Shown: positions 34,333 to 44,885, counted from the first letter of the stretch. The stretch is 64,000 nt of DNA from UBA2330 sp049293015 (GCA_049293015.1 JBATSB010000203.1:3839-67838), one strand, 5' to 3'. The notes: generated by a model from the letters alone, not told the origin. A program made the numbers and translations.

Positions 34333-36384
34333 ATGCCGGAAGGAATAAAACCTATAATGGTAGAAACAGAAATAAATGAAACAGAAGTGAAAGAAACTGA
34401 AGCTCCAAAAGAAATGTCTGCTTCTCTTACAAAAAAGATCAAAGCTGAAAAAGATAAGATCAAAATTATCGTAAGTGATTATGATGAAGCTGAATATAAG
34501 AAAATGCTTGATCTGTATGAAAAGACATTTAATGTAATAAAGGAAAATGATCTTGTAAAAGGTAAAATAGTGGCTATCAATGGAGAAGATGTTCTAATAG
34601 ACATTGGTTCCAAATCTGACGGCAGAGTTTCAATAAATGATTTTTCAGATCCTGATGAAATTGCAGTAGGAAAAGAAGTTGAAGTATTTCTTGAGAAGAT
34701 AGAAGACAAAGAAGGACAGCTTGTACTTTCGAAGAAGAAGGCTGATTCGATGAAAATGTGGGACAAGATAGTCTCAGCACAGGAAGATGGATCTATTGTA
34801 AAAGGAAAATGTATCAGAAGGATCAAAGGTGGATTTGTCGTTGACATCTCCGGACTTTCTGCATTTCTGCCCGGTTCACAGATTGACACAAAACCTATCA
34901 GAGATTATGATGAGTATGTTGGCAAGTCAATGGACTTCAAAGTACTGAAAGTAAATAATGTAAATGAAAATATTATTGTGTCTCATAAGCTGATCATTGA
35001 AGAGTCAATGAAGGGACAAAGAGAAGAACTTCTGAAGACAATTGAAAAAGGTATGACAATGAAAGCTGTTGTAAAAGCTATTACCGATTTCGGAGTATTC
35101 GTTGATCTTGGTGGTCTTGACGGTTTAATTCACATCACAGATCTTTCATGGGGTAGAATAAATCATCCGAGTGATATTGTAGATCTTGATCAGAATATAG
35201 AAGTATCAGTTCTTGAATTCGATCCAGAAAAGGAAAGAGTATATCTTGGATTGAAACAGTTACAAAAGCATCCTTGGGATGAGATTCAGAATAAATTTAA
35301 TATCGGTGATAAAGTATCAGGAAAAGTTGTATCACTAACTGAATACGGAGCATTCATTGAAATTGAAAAAGGTATAGAAGGACTGATCCATGTCAGTGAA
35401 ATGTCCTGGACACAACATATTACAAATCCAACACAAATGGTTTCAATGGGTCAGGTAATGGAAGCTCAGATACTTACTATTGATTCTGAGAATAAAAAAC
35501 TTTCCCTCGGAATGAAGCAGCTTACACCAAATCCGTGGCAGAGTCTTCTTGACAAATTCCCGATTGGTACAAAGCATAAAGGAAAAGTCTGTAACATTAC
35601 AAACTTTGGAATCTTTGTAGAGCTTGAAGAAGGCGTGGACGGACTCGTACATATTTCTGATCTTTCATGGACAAAGAAGATATTTGATATTGGTGATCTG
35701 TTCAAGATCGGTGATGAAATAGAAGTCGTAATACTTGGAGTGGATGTTGCTAATCAAAGGATCTCTCTTGGAAGAAAGCAGTTGCTTGAAAATCCATGGG
35801 ATACTCTTGAGGAAAAATACAAAGTCGGTTCTGAAGCTGAATGCAGAATTATTAAACCAATCGAAAAAGGAATTATCGTAGAGCTTCCTGAAGATCTGGA
35901 TTCATTTATTCCTGCTTCACAGCTTTCGACAATGCCAATTAAAAATTTCAATGAACTTTTTAAAGCAGGTGATTCACTTAAAGCTGAGATCATTGAATTT
36001 GACAAGACAAATAAAAAAATAGTATTATCTGTAATTGAATATTTGAAAGATAAAGAGCAGGATGAGATTGACGGTTATATCAGTAAATTCAATCTGCCTA
36101 AGAAATTTACATCTTCCGATATTCAGGATAAGACCAGAAGTTTTGAATCTGAGCAGATCGACTTTAAGATCGAAGACATAATTGGTGAAGACGTGCCGGA
36201 AATGAATCATCCTCCGGTAGTTGATCCTTCAAAAACTCCGGAACCTGTTTCTGAAAAAGCTCCTGAGGTTAAATCAGAAGAAGTTAAAGCTGAAGAAGTT
36301 AAAGCTGAAGAAGTTAAGGCTGAAGAAGTAAAATCAGATGTTGAGACTAAACCGGAAGAAGGTTCAGAACCAAAATCTGAATAA
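34333..36384 (+). CDS. rpsA: 30S ribosomal protein S1
   Basis: S1 helps mRNA bind and unfold on the 30S subunit. Six S1 (OB-fold) domains are readable, beginning near residues 75, 156, 241, 326, 413 and 500; the third to fifth have the canonical TDFGVFVDLGGLDGLIHITD-type core. The protein is 683 residues, longer than E. coli S1 (557), because of an acidic N-terminal extension of about 60 residues and a low-complexity acidic tail. The tail contains a 5-residue repeat, EEVKA, encoded by a 15-base tandem repeat. The ATG at 34333 is chosen; a second ATG at 34357 is possible. Confidence 0.95.
   Translation: MPEGIKPIMVETEINETEVKETEAPKEMSASLTKKIKAEKDKIKIIVSDYDEAEYKKMLDLYEKTFNVIKENDLVKGKIVAINGEDVLIDIGSKSDGRVSINDFSDPDEIAVGKEVEVFLEKIEDKEGQLVLSKKKADSMKMWDKIVSAQEDGSIVKGKCIRRIKGGFVVDISGLSAFLPGSQIDTKPIRDYDEYVGKSMDFKVLKVNNVNENIIVSHKLIIEESMKGQREELLKTIEKGMTMKAVVKAITDFGVFVDLGGLDGLIHITDLSWGRINHPSDIVDLDQNIEVSVLEFDPEKERVYLGLKQLQKHPWDEIQNKFNIGDKVSGKVVSLTEYGAFIEIEKGIEGLIHVSEMSWTQHITNPTQMVSMGQVMEAQILTIDSENKKLSLGMKQLTPNPWQSLLDKFPIGTKHKGKVCNITNFGIFVELEEGVDGLVHISDLSWTKKIFDIGDLFKIGDEIEVVILGVDVANQRISLGRKQLLENPWDTLEEKYKVGSEAECRIIKPIEKGIIVELPEDLDSFIPASQLSTMPIKNFNELFKAGDSLKAEIIEFDKTNKKIVLSVIEYLKDKEQDEIDGYISKFNLPKKFTSSDIQDKTRSFESEQIDFKIEDIIGEDVPEMNHPPVVDPSKTPEPVSEKAPEVKSEEVKAEEVKAEEVKAEEVKSDVETKPEEGSEPKSE
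36277..36333 (+). repeat. 15-base tandem repeat in the rpsA tail
   Basis: About four copies of GAAGAAGTTAAAGCT encode EEVKA repeats. Copy-number change would stay in frame and only alter tail length. Confidence 0.9.
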
Positions 36385-36416
36385 TCAGAAAATAGATAAA
36401 TAAAATATTTATATAT

Positions 36417-36449
36417 AACCCGGATTAGAAATTTTCCGGGTTTTTTTTG
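36417..36449 (+). terminator. rpsA terminator
   Basis: Stem AACCCGGA/TCCGGGTT with a 10-base loop, followed by eight T, 33 bases past the rpsA stop codon. Confidence 0.92.
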
Positions 36450-36475
36450 TTACCTAAAATTAATTAACCATCAAA

Positions 36476-36966
36476 TTATATTACTTCTTCATAATAATTT
36501 ATTCTTTTAATTTTCGTTTCAGGAAAATAATGATAAATCTCAACATCTAAATCTTTCAAGGGTGACAAATATTCATACATTAAAATTTTTACATCTTCCC
36601 AATCCAATCCGCCATTTTGTGTCCCTAATTTTGGGAAAGCAATTGATTTGATTCCTTTAGATTTATATTCATTTGAAAATTTAATTAATCCTGATTCAAT
36701 ATAGTCTAATTTTGAAGGTGATCGCCAATGATCTTTAGTAGAAAATTTAATATCCATGGAGTAGATTTTTTAAACAATTGTAAAACTCCCGGTCTAATTA
36801 ATTTTTTATCACAATATTCTTTATATACTTCAAACATTTCGGGAAATCTTTTCTTAAACTCTAATGCAATTCCCTTACCCATTACTACATAGCAATTAAC
36901 TGTATTAACTAAAGTCTGTGCTTTGCTTTTAAATAAGTTACCATAGATTTCAATCATTTTTGCCAT
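36476..36966 (-). pseudogene. Macro-domain protein, frameshifted
   Basis: The 5' frame encodes IEIYGNLFKSKAQTLVNTVN and VMGKGIALEFKKRFPEM, the ADP-ribose binding loop of DarG-like macro domains, and PWILNF. The sequence then continues only in another frame as STKDHWRSPSKLDYIESGL and FPKLGTQNGGLDWEDV. DarG-type proteins read this region as a single chain (INFPTKxHWR). Adding one T to the TTTT run (plus-strand A-run at 36742-36745) restores a 163-residue single-domain protein. Macro domains remove ADP-ribose from DNA or protein. No DarT toxin gene is adjacent. A real frameshift and a homopolymer error are both possible. Confidence 0.8.
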
Positions 36967-37080
36967 AACCAAATATAAATAAAAGTGAATATGAATTAAA
37001 TATAATATTCAGAATAATTTTATATCAATTTCAAAAAGTATAATATTTAAATTTATTCAATACGAAAATATATCATCAGG

Positions 37081-39069
37081 TCACTTCACAAGGATCATTT
37101 TCTTAGTGTCAGTAAAATACGAATTACTATTTTGTATATCAGAAGCAGTAAAATAATAGAAATAAACTCCCGATGATAAATTTGCAAAATTGAATTCATA
37201 CTTATAAAAACCTTCTCTCTGAATCTGATCTGTAAGTAAAGTTAATATTTCTCTTCCAGTGACATCAAAAATCACAAGATTTACATTTGAAGGTCTGCCA
37301 AGCTGATAGCTGATATTAGTGGAAGGATTAAATGGATTAGGATAATTCTGTCCAAGTGAAAATGAAACAGGGATTATATCTTCACCTCTGACTTCTTTCA
37401 GTATTAAATTATTGGGGTCAATTTTAAAGTTTAGAGGATTACTGCCGAATGAAAATGAAAATGACTGATACTGAGAGTTATTAAAGACTGTAACGATTGT
37501 ATCTCTGTTTTGAAAATTGATCAGGATCTGAACAGGCATTGTGAAAAAAAGAGGTGATGTATTCTGCTCCTGAAGAATGTTAATCGTTGCATTGTACTGT
37601 GTCGAATTAATTTCCTCCTTAGTCCAGTCAACATTATACCTCGGATAATTTTCACCGTAGATCCATTCATTAAAAAAATAATTAAGATCCATTCCTGAAA
37701 CTGATTCAGCTACTCTCTTAAAATCTTCTGTGACAGCAGTTTTGTAAGCGACATTTGTGTCAGCGGAATAAGTTTTCAGAATACTAAAAAAATTATTATC
37801 ACCTACGACTCCTCTGAGCATATGAAGTACAACACATCCTTTTGCATAAGTCCTGTCACCACTGAATATCTGTGCAACAGAATTTATATCCTGTACATAA
37901 ATAGAACCAACAGCTCTTTTACTATCTGCCATCCTGTATTTAATAAAGTCATCATAACCTGCCTGACCATATATGTATTCATTATACAAAGCTTCACCAT
38001 AAGTAGCAAAGCCCTCATTCAGCCAGATGTTTTCCCATGTGCGACAGGTAATTTTATCACCAAACCATTGGTGCGCAAGCTCATGCGCCATAATATTATC
38101 ATGGAATATTCCCATAGATGATACTGTCTGATGTTCCATTCCCGCTATCCTGCCAAATTCTGCATGTCCGTATTTTTCATTTATAAACGGATAAAGTCCA
38201 TACACTTCGGAAAAAAATTCAAGCATATTATCGGTTTTGTCAAGCTGACTTTTTAACCCATCTAAATTTTCCGGATAAATATAATTGAATATTGGCATCG
38301 AGTCATTTGGAGAATATCTGAAGAAACTATCATACTGTGCGTAATTAGAAATCGCAAGAGAAATGACATAGACTGCAATGGTATAAGAATTATGCCAGCC
38401 ATAAGTTTTTGTGCCGTCACCATTGTCTGTTTCAAGTATGAGATTTCCGTTAGACACAGCAGTAAGAGCATTACTACATGTCACTATGACATCGGAAGAG
38501 TCAGCTTTATCAGAAGGGGAATTCTTGCAGGGGAACCAGTCACTCGCTCCGAAAGGTTCGCTCAAAGTCCAGATAGCGGGAGACATTCCATTATCATGAG
38601 AACCAAAAATAAAACTTCCGAAACCGGTAGGTATCGGAATTCCTTTGTAAAATATTTTAACTGTTTCTGAAGAACCGTTATTTAATTGTGAAGGAAGAAG
38701 GATAAATATTTTATCCATTACATGGCTGAATGTTTGACCTGTGCTTTGGATAATTATAGAATCAACAGTCATGTTATTACTCAGATCAAAAAAAACTTCA
38801 TGCAGAGAATTAACTCTGCTTGTAAATTGAATTGAAACTATACCGGTAAGATAATCAGGCTGATAAGTAATATTCAGATCAAGTTTATAATATGTAATAT
38901 TTATATTTGTATCACTCTGATAATCGGAATTTATATAAGGTGAATTTCTGAGAAAATTCTGTTTTTCAATTTCATGAACAGGAAAATCTTTATAGACAGG
39001 GTTTTGTGAAAATAAAGATCCGGTGATCAGAATGTAAAATATAATTAAATAAAATTTTTCCTGTGTCAT
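37081..39069 (-). CDS. M1-family metallo-aminopeptidase with T9SS sorting domain
   Basis: 662 residues. Signal peptide 1-21. The zinc site is HELAHQWFG (H329, E330, H333) with the third ligand E352 in NEGFATY, 18 residues after the motif as in M1 peptidases. The exopeptidase motif GxMEN appears as GMEHQ at 310-314, Asn being replaced by His. The C-terminal sorting domain begins NYPNPFNPSTNI and ends KKMILVK. It should cleave N-terminal residues from peptides outside the cell or at its surface. It lacks the large C-terminal helical domain of the long M1 enzymes. Confidence 0.92.
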   Translation of the reverse strand: MTQEKFYLIIFYILITGSLFSQNPVYKDFPVHEIEKQNFLRNSPYINSDYQSDTNINITYYKLDLNITYQPDYLTGIVSIQFTSRVNSLHEVFFDLSNNMTVDSIIIQSTGQTFSHVMDKIFILLPSQLNNGSSETVKIFYKGIPIPTGFGSFIFGSHDNGMSPAIWTLSEPFGASDWFPCKNSPSDKADSSDVIVTCSNALTAVSNGNLILETDNGDGTKTYGWHNSYTIAVYVISLAISNYAQYDSFFRYSPNDSMPIFNYIYPENLDGLKSQLDKTDNMLEFFSEVYGLYPFINEKYGHAEFGRIAGMEHQTVSSMGIFHDNIMAHELAHQWFGDKITCRTWENIWLNEGFATYGEALYNEYIYGQAGYDDFIKYRMADSKRAVGSIYVQDINSVAQIFSGDRTYAKGCVVLHMLRGVVGDNNFFSILKTYSADTNVAYKTAVTEDFKRVAESVSGMDLNYFFNEWIYGENYPRYNVDWTKEEINSTQYNATINILQEQNTSPLFFTMPVQILINFQNRDTIVTVFNNSQYQSFSFSFGSNPLNFKIDPNNLILKEVRGEDIIPVSFSLGQNYPNPFNPSTNISYQLGRPSNVNLVIFDVTGREILTLLTDQIQREGFYKYEFNFANLSSGVYFYYFTASDIQNSNSYFTDTKKMILVK

Positions 39070-39102
39070 TCCGGATTTACTAAATTTATTAGTGAAATTT
39101 TA

Positions 39103-40008
39103 TTAGAGAAAGAATAGATACCTAAAGCTTATAAGAAGTGCTGATGTACGATTACCAAAATTTACCTCAGCATATTCATTTGTATGAATCGGTATTTTAT
39201 ATGAAAGTTCTGCCATTATGGAAGAAAGAAATATTGCCTGAATACCAATGTAAGTATCAAGTCTGAATCCGCCTGAGTTTACTATCGGAGAATTCAGGAA
39301 TTCATTTTTTTCAAAATAATAAGCTTTGGATTCGGAATAGATATTTAAATTAACATCATCATAACTTTTATAAACTTTAGGTAAGACTAAATAACCAAAT
39401 GAAAGATCCCAGTTATAAAAATTTCCGAACTTAAAATCTTTTTTTGGAATATTGATATTGTAACCCATTTCACCTGTCGCTGCAAATTTATTTATTAAGT
39501 ATGTGCCTATGACGCTGTTATCAATAGTGTAATTATCGGTCGTATGAAAATCTATTGATGGTACAGTAATGTCTTCTATGAAATTATAAAGCTTTACTAT
39601 ATGTCCAGGATGAAGTTCGTATTCTATCTGATCACCTACGATTGGCTGAGCATTAACAGGGATCGTAGCTCCAGACTGAACAGCAAACCGAAAGTGTGAA
39701 TTTGGTTTATCATAATTTAAAAATCTATATCTTAATGCCCCATGATAATTTCCAAAAAAATCAGTAGAAGTTTCGGTAGAATAAAAAATGTTATTATATA
39801 GAGTAAGATTTCCGAGTATTCCGTAGTTGATCTCAAATGAATTATGATAATATTGAAAATTATCATAGCTCATGACATTGTTTCTGAGTTCAATTCTGTC
39901 TTTGGAAAGATTGGCAGCGGCTTTTGATACTATGTATAATTCCTGTGATTGTACCGGACTGGAAGCAGTAATTATGATTAGCAGTAATAAATATATGATT
40001 CTGTGCAA
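39103..40008 (-). CDS. Putative outer-membrane beta-barrel protein
   Basis: 301 residues from a TTG start, with a clear signal peptide ending SPVQSQ at about residue 21. The mature part alternates hydrophobic and polar residues in strands (FEINYGILGNLTLYNNIFYS, WDLSFGYLVLPKVY) and ends ISFRYLFFL, with the aromatic terminus expected of outer-membrane barrels. No family was recognised. The stop lies 33 bases upstream of the M1 aminopeptidase start, so the two may be co-transcribed. Function is unknown. Confidence 0.7.
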   Translation of the reverse strand: MHRIIYLLLLIIITASSPVQSQELYIVSKAAANLSKDRIELRNNVMSYDNFQYYHNSFEINYGILGNLTLYNNIFYSTETSTDFFGNYHGALRYRFLNYDKPNSHFRFAVQSGATIPVNAQPIVGDQIEYELHPGHIVKLYNFIEDITVPSIDFHTTDNYTIDNSVIGTYLINKFAATGEMGYNINIPKKDFKFGNFYNWDLSFGYLVLPKVYKSYDDVNLNIYSESKAYYFEKNEFLNSPIVNSGGFRLDTYIGIQAIFLSSIMAELSYKIPIHTNEYAEVNFGNRTSALLISFRYLFFL

Positions 40009-40230
40009 TGTGAAATTATTTTGTAAAATGTAATTAAGATTGTGAAATAATGTAATTCATAAATAAGTTCAGATAAATAATTTTTAATTTTATTTTCATA
40101 AACCACTTTGGATATTAACCTGACTGAGAGTATTATTCTTTGATTTAAAACAACTGAAATGAATGCATTTGACTTATTAATTTAAATCACTACTTTGAAC
40201 AAATTTTAAATTAAAGTAACGGAGCCCAAA

Positions 40231-41862
40231 ATGAAAAATTACAAATACACTTTTTTATTTTTTGCAATAAGTTTTTTTCTGTTGTCATTTACATTTCTGA
40301 CAGATCAACCATCCCGAAATGAAATAAGAGATTCTAATCCCAAGTACATACAATTTGTTACTTCAAAGAAAATGGATGCAAATAATATCTATACCTGGTT
40401 TAGAAATAATGGGTCATTTAACAGAGATCCATCGACAGGTAATTCAGGATTTGAATGGCCAAGGGGGATGGCTAAATTTTCAAGATATGTCTCAGGTCTA
40501 TGGCTTGGCGGGAAAGTAGGGAATGATACTTTGATGGCTATTGCAGAATTTGACTATGAATATCTTCCCGGTTACATTGACGATAACGGTGATCCACAAG
40601 GGACGAATGATCCAAATTACAGGATATATAATTTTTCTGATTTTGATACGACTGATTATGGAGAATGGAGGACTATAGCTTCTTTGCAGGGAGCATATCT
40701 TAACAGTAATGGAAATCCTTTTAAGATGGGATCGCAGACAATGTTTTATTGTAATTCTGACGGCGAACCTTCTGCCCACGGAAATGGCGGAGGCAGCACT
40801 GCTCCTCTTAAAGCTCAGATCCTTCATACAAACTGGGCATACAATATTGGAAATCTTAAGGATGTAATTTTTACTGAATACAGGATAATCAACAGAAATA
40901 ATCTGGCTTGGAATGATTTTTATCTCTCACTCTGGACTGATGACGATCTTGGAAATGCAATTGATGATGCTGTAGGAGTGGATACAGCTTCAGATTATAA
41001 TTTAGCATTTACATATAATTTTACAAATAACGATACGGAATACGGAGCAGGACCTCCGGCAGTAGGTACGACTCTTTTAAAAGGACCGTTTGTTTCAAAC
41101 CTCGGAGACACAGCACGATATTACAGTCCGCCCGGCTCGAACAATTTAATTGTTAAACCAAATATGAAGGAATTAAAATTATCTTCATTTAATATGTACA
41201 CAAATGGAGACCCTTCAATTGGAGACCCGCGAAATTATAAAGATACTTATTTAAATCTTCAGGGACTAAAAAGAGATGGAACACAGTGGATAAATCCGCA
41301 GACAAATCAATCTTCAAAATTCCCATTTAGCGGCAAGCCTGAAAATTCATCCGGATGGAATGAAACCTCGATGGGTGACAGAAGAAGTCTGATGACAATG
41401 GGTCCGATAAATATGCAGCCGGGAGATACACAAACAATTATTTTTGCTCAGGTAATTGCCAGACATACTACTAATCTGAACAGTATCACAAAGTTAAGAC
41501 AGCTTACATTTTATGTAAATGAAGTATATAGAAATAATTTTTCAACAGTGATAGGCATTACTAATTATTCAAATGAAATTCCTGAAAAATTTAATTTACA
41601 ACAGAATTATCCTAATCCTTTCAATCCGTCAACTAAGATTAGATTTGATATTCCGTCTAATGTAATTCAATATTCTGATAATGTTAAGCTTGCAGTATAT
41701 AATTCTCTTGGCAAAGAAGTAAAAGTTTTAATAAATGAAAATCTGCAAAGCGGAAGTTATGAAGTTGAGTTCAATGCAGAAAATTATTCAAGTGGTGTAT
41801 ATTTTTACAGACTTGAATCAGGCAGCTTTGTACAGACTAAGAGAATGGTTCTATTGAAATAA
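40231..41862 (+). CDS. T9SS-exported protein of unknown function
   Basis: 543 residues. A hydrophobic leader (residues 7-23) precedes a large region without a recognised domain; it has many Asp, Asn and Gly turns (WTDDDLGNAIDDAVGVDT near 245) that could bind calcium. NYPNPFNPSTKI starts the sorting domain at about residue 455, ending TKRMVLLK. A GGAG element six bases before the ATG gives a good ribosome binding site. Proteins of this layout are common in Ignavibacteria genomes. A heptamer repeat follows the stop codon. Confidence 0.75.
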   Translation: MKNYKYTFLFFAISFFLLSFTFLTDQPSRNEIRDSNPKYIQFVTSKKMDANNIYTWFRNNGSFNRDPSTGNSGFEWPRGMAKFSRYVSGLWLGGKVGNDTLMAIAEFDYEYLPGYIDDNGDPQGTNDPNYRIYNFSDFDTTDYGEWRTIASLQGAYLNSNGNPFKMGSQTMFYCNSDGEPSAHGNGGGSTAPLKAQILHTNWAYNIGNLKDVIFTEYRIINRNNLAWNDFYLSLWTDDDLGNAIDDAVGVDTASDYNLAFTYNFTNNDTEYGAGPPAVGTTLLKGPFVSNLGDTARYYSPPGSNNLIVKPNMKELKLSSFNMYTNGDPSIGDPRNYKDTYLNLQGLKRDGTQWINPQTNQSSKFPFSGKPENSSGWNETSMGDRRSLMTMGPINMQPGDTQTIIFAQVIARHTTNLNSITKLRQLTFYVNEVYRNNFSTVIGITNYSNEIPEKFNLQQNYPNPFNPSTKIRFDIPSNVIQYSDNVKLAVYNSLGKEVKVLINENLQSGSYEVEFNAENYSSGVYFYRLESGSFVQTKRMVLLK

Positions 41863-41868
41863 CTTTGA

Positions 41869-41903
41869 TAGTTAGTAGTTTGTAGTTAATAGTTAGTATT
41901 TAG
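41869..41903. repeat. Five-unit heptanucleotide array
   Basis: TAGTTAG, TAGTTTG, TAGTTAA, TAGTTAG and TATTTAG in succession, directly after a T9SS gene and before a convergent one. It is the reverse complement of the TTAACTA array at the right edge of the window. Confidence 0.8.
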
Positions 41904-41963
41904 AATTTTTTAAATATTGAATATTTTATAATGCCATTAGATTATTTAAAAAACTATTAAAAA

Positions 41964-44885
41964 TTATTTCAATAAGATCATTCGTTTTGTCTTTATGAAA
42001 TCACCCGAATTTCCTGAAACAATTATTTTATAAAAATAAACTCCGCTCGCATAGTTGGCAGCATTCCACTTGTATTCAAAAGTACCAGCAGAGAGCTTTT
42101 CATTGATTGCAGTGAAAATTTCTTTTCCGGAAATGTCATAGATTTTTAATTTCACATCGGAGCTAACAGGAATATCAAATTTTATATTAGTAGCAGGATT
42201 AAATGGATTTGGGTAATTATCATATAGATTGAAAATTTCTGGCGTTGATGTATTTAAATTTTGAATGCCGACAGTCTGTGAATATTTGATTGTGACTATA
42301 TCACTGGTAAGATAAATTCCATTTGAAGTGCTCGTCACAAAAACATCACCGGTTTTATTTACTAATACAGCAGACGGATCATCTGTGTGATTTCCTTCCC
42401 CGTTAAATAATACAGTCCATATTTGATTGCCGCTGTTATCATATTTGAGAGTCAGTATATCAGAGTTTGAAAAACTGCTGTAAGATTGTCCTGTAATATA
42501 AATACTTCCTTCACTGTCTGAAGTAATTGCTCTTGGAACATCTAATCTGCTTTCTGTACCGTTAAATCTATTCTGCCATATCTCATTTCCTGAAAGATCA
42601 TATTTAATAGTTAAAAAATCGTATGTCGTACCTGTACCAATACTTTCACCTGTTACATAAATAAAATCATTATCGATGATCATATCATTTATTTTATCTA
42701 TACTGTTAGAAGTCCCGTTATAAGTTCTGTCCCAGATCTGATTGCCGGCATTATCATATTTTACAGTTAAAAAATCAAATGAAGAAGTACTTGAAACTGT
42801 TTCTCCGGCTGCATAAATATTATTCTGCGTGTCAGCATTTATTCTTTTAAAAAGGTCAGGAAAATTACCCTGACTTGTGTAAGAATTCACCCAAATCTGA
42901 TTCCCCGCATTGTCGTATTTAATTACAACTCCATCCTTTCCAGTATTAACATTTGTAACTGCTCCAGTTACGAAAATATTATTTTGATTATCCATAGTTA
43001 AATCATAACCAATATCCTCTCCGTTAGAGCTTCCATTAAAAATTTTATTCCAAACAAGATTTCCACTTGGGTCATATTTTAAAGTGATAATATCTTTTCC
43101 AGTGCCCATGCCTGTACTTGATCCGGTTATATAAATATTCCCAGAAGCATCAGTAATTATTTTTGAAGGTCTGTCATCACTGTTACCGGTTCCGTTAAAT
43201 TCTTTAAACCATTGTTCCACGCCAATGCTGTCATACTTTACTGTTAGTATGTTATAATTATTTCCCGATGACTGCGTATATCCGGTTACTATGACATTTC
43301 CATTCTGATCCTGAGCAATATCAAGAGCTCTATCAGATGAAGTGATATTGCTTTTAAATATTTTTTTCCATAATAATTCGCCGTCAGGTTTGTATTTAAG
43401 AGTAATAAAAGAAGTATAGAAACCATAGCTGCCTGCTCCTGTCACATAAATATTTTCATCATTATCTTTTATCATAGCATAAGAAATATCTGAACCGCTG
43501 CCCTCACCCAGATCATATTTTTCCCAGACATTATTTCCTGAAGCATCAAATTTAAGTGTCATGGTATCGTAAAATGTCCCAGAGCTGTCCGATTCAGAAG
43601 TACCAGCAATAAATATATTACCTGAATTATCTAATGCCATAGATCTAACCTGTGAATGTGATCTCTCAAAAATGTCCAGATAATTATTGTAAATGACTGA
43701 GCCCTGAGGACTTAGTTTGATTAAATAAATTTGTTCCTGAATAATGAAAGAATCTAAAAAATAAGCAAAGGGAAAACTTAAATATATTGAACCATTTATA
43801 TCTAAAATGAAATCGCAAAAGTAGCTAAAAGTAGCACCTTGTTGACGCTGAATATCTGTTGCATAAATTTGATCACCATTTTCATTGTACTTTATAATTA
43901 CATCAAATACAGAGTTGTTATCAAAAGAAATTAGATACAAATATAAATTATTGGAATCATCAAAGTCGGCATTTATATAAACTTCTCTGCTTGAAATACT
44001 GTGAGTGTAAGTTCTGTCCCAGATTAAATTTCCGTTTGAATTATATTTTACAGAAGTCACATTTGATAAAAATCCGGATTCATATGTTGATCCTGAGACA
44101 TATACATTACCACTATTATCAGTTTTTACAAAATAAGCTGCATCAGTACTGTCTTGAATTCCATTGTATGTCCTGCCCCAGATCAGATTTCCTCCTGCAC
44201 TAAATTTCATTGTTAAAAAATCATCCCCATAAACACTTGGATCTTCCTGAACGTAACCTGCGACATAAGCATTACCTGAATTATCAGCAGTAATATAATT
44301 TCCAACGTGGTTGCTATTTGGAACTCCAACAAATGTATAAAAGAATATTGAATTTCCATTTTGATCATATTTTAAAGTCAACAGATTGAACCTTGTAAAA
44401 TCGGAAGAAACCCCGGTTATATATATAAATCCGTTGTTATCTGTAAACATACTTTTAGAAACATCATCTGTATTACCTGCATTTCCATATCTTCTTTGCC
44501 AGATCTGATTTCCACTTGTATCATATTTCAAAGTAACAATATCATTATTAAAATCAGAAATTTCCGAATTTCCTACTACGATAATATTTCCTGAATTATC
44601 AAACCTCATATCAGTCGGGTAATCATTTGAGCTGGATGAATAAGAATATGATCTTTGCCAGATCTTATTTCCGTCATTATCATACTTTTCAGTAAGTATA
44701 TCATAAAAAGAATTAACACTATTTCCAGCAGACAAAAGATAATAATTTCCATCGGCATCAGTTATTATTTTATAACCGTTATCAGAATTGGATCCGGGTC
44801 CGTTATATTTTCTAGTCCATTCTTCTGAAACCTGTGCTGACAGCACGTTTGAACATAATAGAAATAAAACTATAATTATTTTCAT
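41964..44885 (-). CDS. SBBP-repeat beta-propeller protein with T9SS sorting domain
   Basis: 973 residues from the ATG at 44885; an upstream start 29 codons earlier would bury the signal peptide (MKIIIVLFLLCSNVLSAQ). Around 17 repeats of about 50 residues follow, each with a core such as TADNSGNAYVAGY and then LTLKYDNSGNQIWxRxYNG. This is the SBBP (seven-bladed beta-propeller) pattern, and the count would fill two or more propellers. The sorting domain starts NYPNPFNPATNI at about 890 and ends TKRMILLK. The protein is probably surface-displayed. Ligand or substrate is not known. Confidence 0.88.
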   Translation of the reverse strand: MKIIIVLFLLCSNVLSAQVSEEWTRKYNGPGSNSDNGYKIITDADGNYYLLSAGNSVNSFYDILTEKYDNDGNKIWQRSYSYSSSSNDYPTDMRFDNSGNIIVVGNSEISDFNNDIVTLKYDTSGNQIWQRRYGNAGNTDDVSKSMFTDNNGFIYITGVSSDFTRFNLLTLKYDQNGNSIFFYTFVGVPNSNHVGNYITADNSGNAYVAGYVQEDPSVYGDDFLTMKFSAGGNLIWGRTYNGIQDSTDAAYFVKTDNSGNVYVSGSTYESGFLSNVTSVKYNSNGNLIWDRTYTHSISSREVYINADFDDSNNLYLYLISFDNNSVFDVIIKYNENGDQIYATDIQRQQGATFSYFCDFILDINGSIYLSFPFAYFLDSFIIQEQIYLIKLSPQGSVIYNNYLDIFERSHSQVRSMALDNSGNIFIAGTSESDSSGTFYDTMTLKFDASGNNVWEKYDLGEGSGSDISYAMIKDNDENIYVTGAGSYGFYTSFITLKYKPDGELLWKKIFKSNITSSDRALDIAQDQNGNVIVTGYTQSSGNNYNILTVKYDSIGVEQWFKEFNGTGNSDDRPSKIITDASGNIYITGSSTGMGTGKDIITLKYDPSGNLVWNKIFNGSSNGEDIGYDLTMDNQNNIFVTGAVTNVNTGKDGVVIKYDNAGNQIWVNSYTSQGNFPDLFKRINADTQNNIYAAGETVSSTSSFDFLTVKYDNAGNQIWDRTYNGTSNSIDKINDMIIDNDFIYVTGESIGTGTTYDFLTIKYDLSGNEIWQNRFNGTESRLDVPRAITSDSEGSIYITGQSYSSFSNSDILTLKYDNSGNQIWTVLFNGEGNHTDDPSAVLVNKTGDVFVTSTSNGIYLTSDIVTIKYSQTVGIQNLNTSTPEIFNLYDNYPNPFNPATNIKFDIPVSSDVKLKIYDISGKEIFTAINEKLSAGTFEYKWNAANYASGVYFYKIIVSGNSGDFIKTKRMILLK

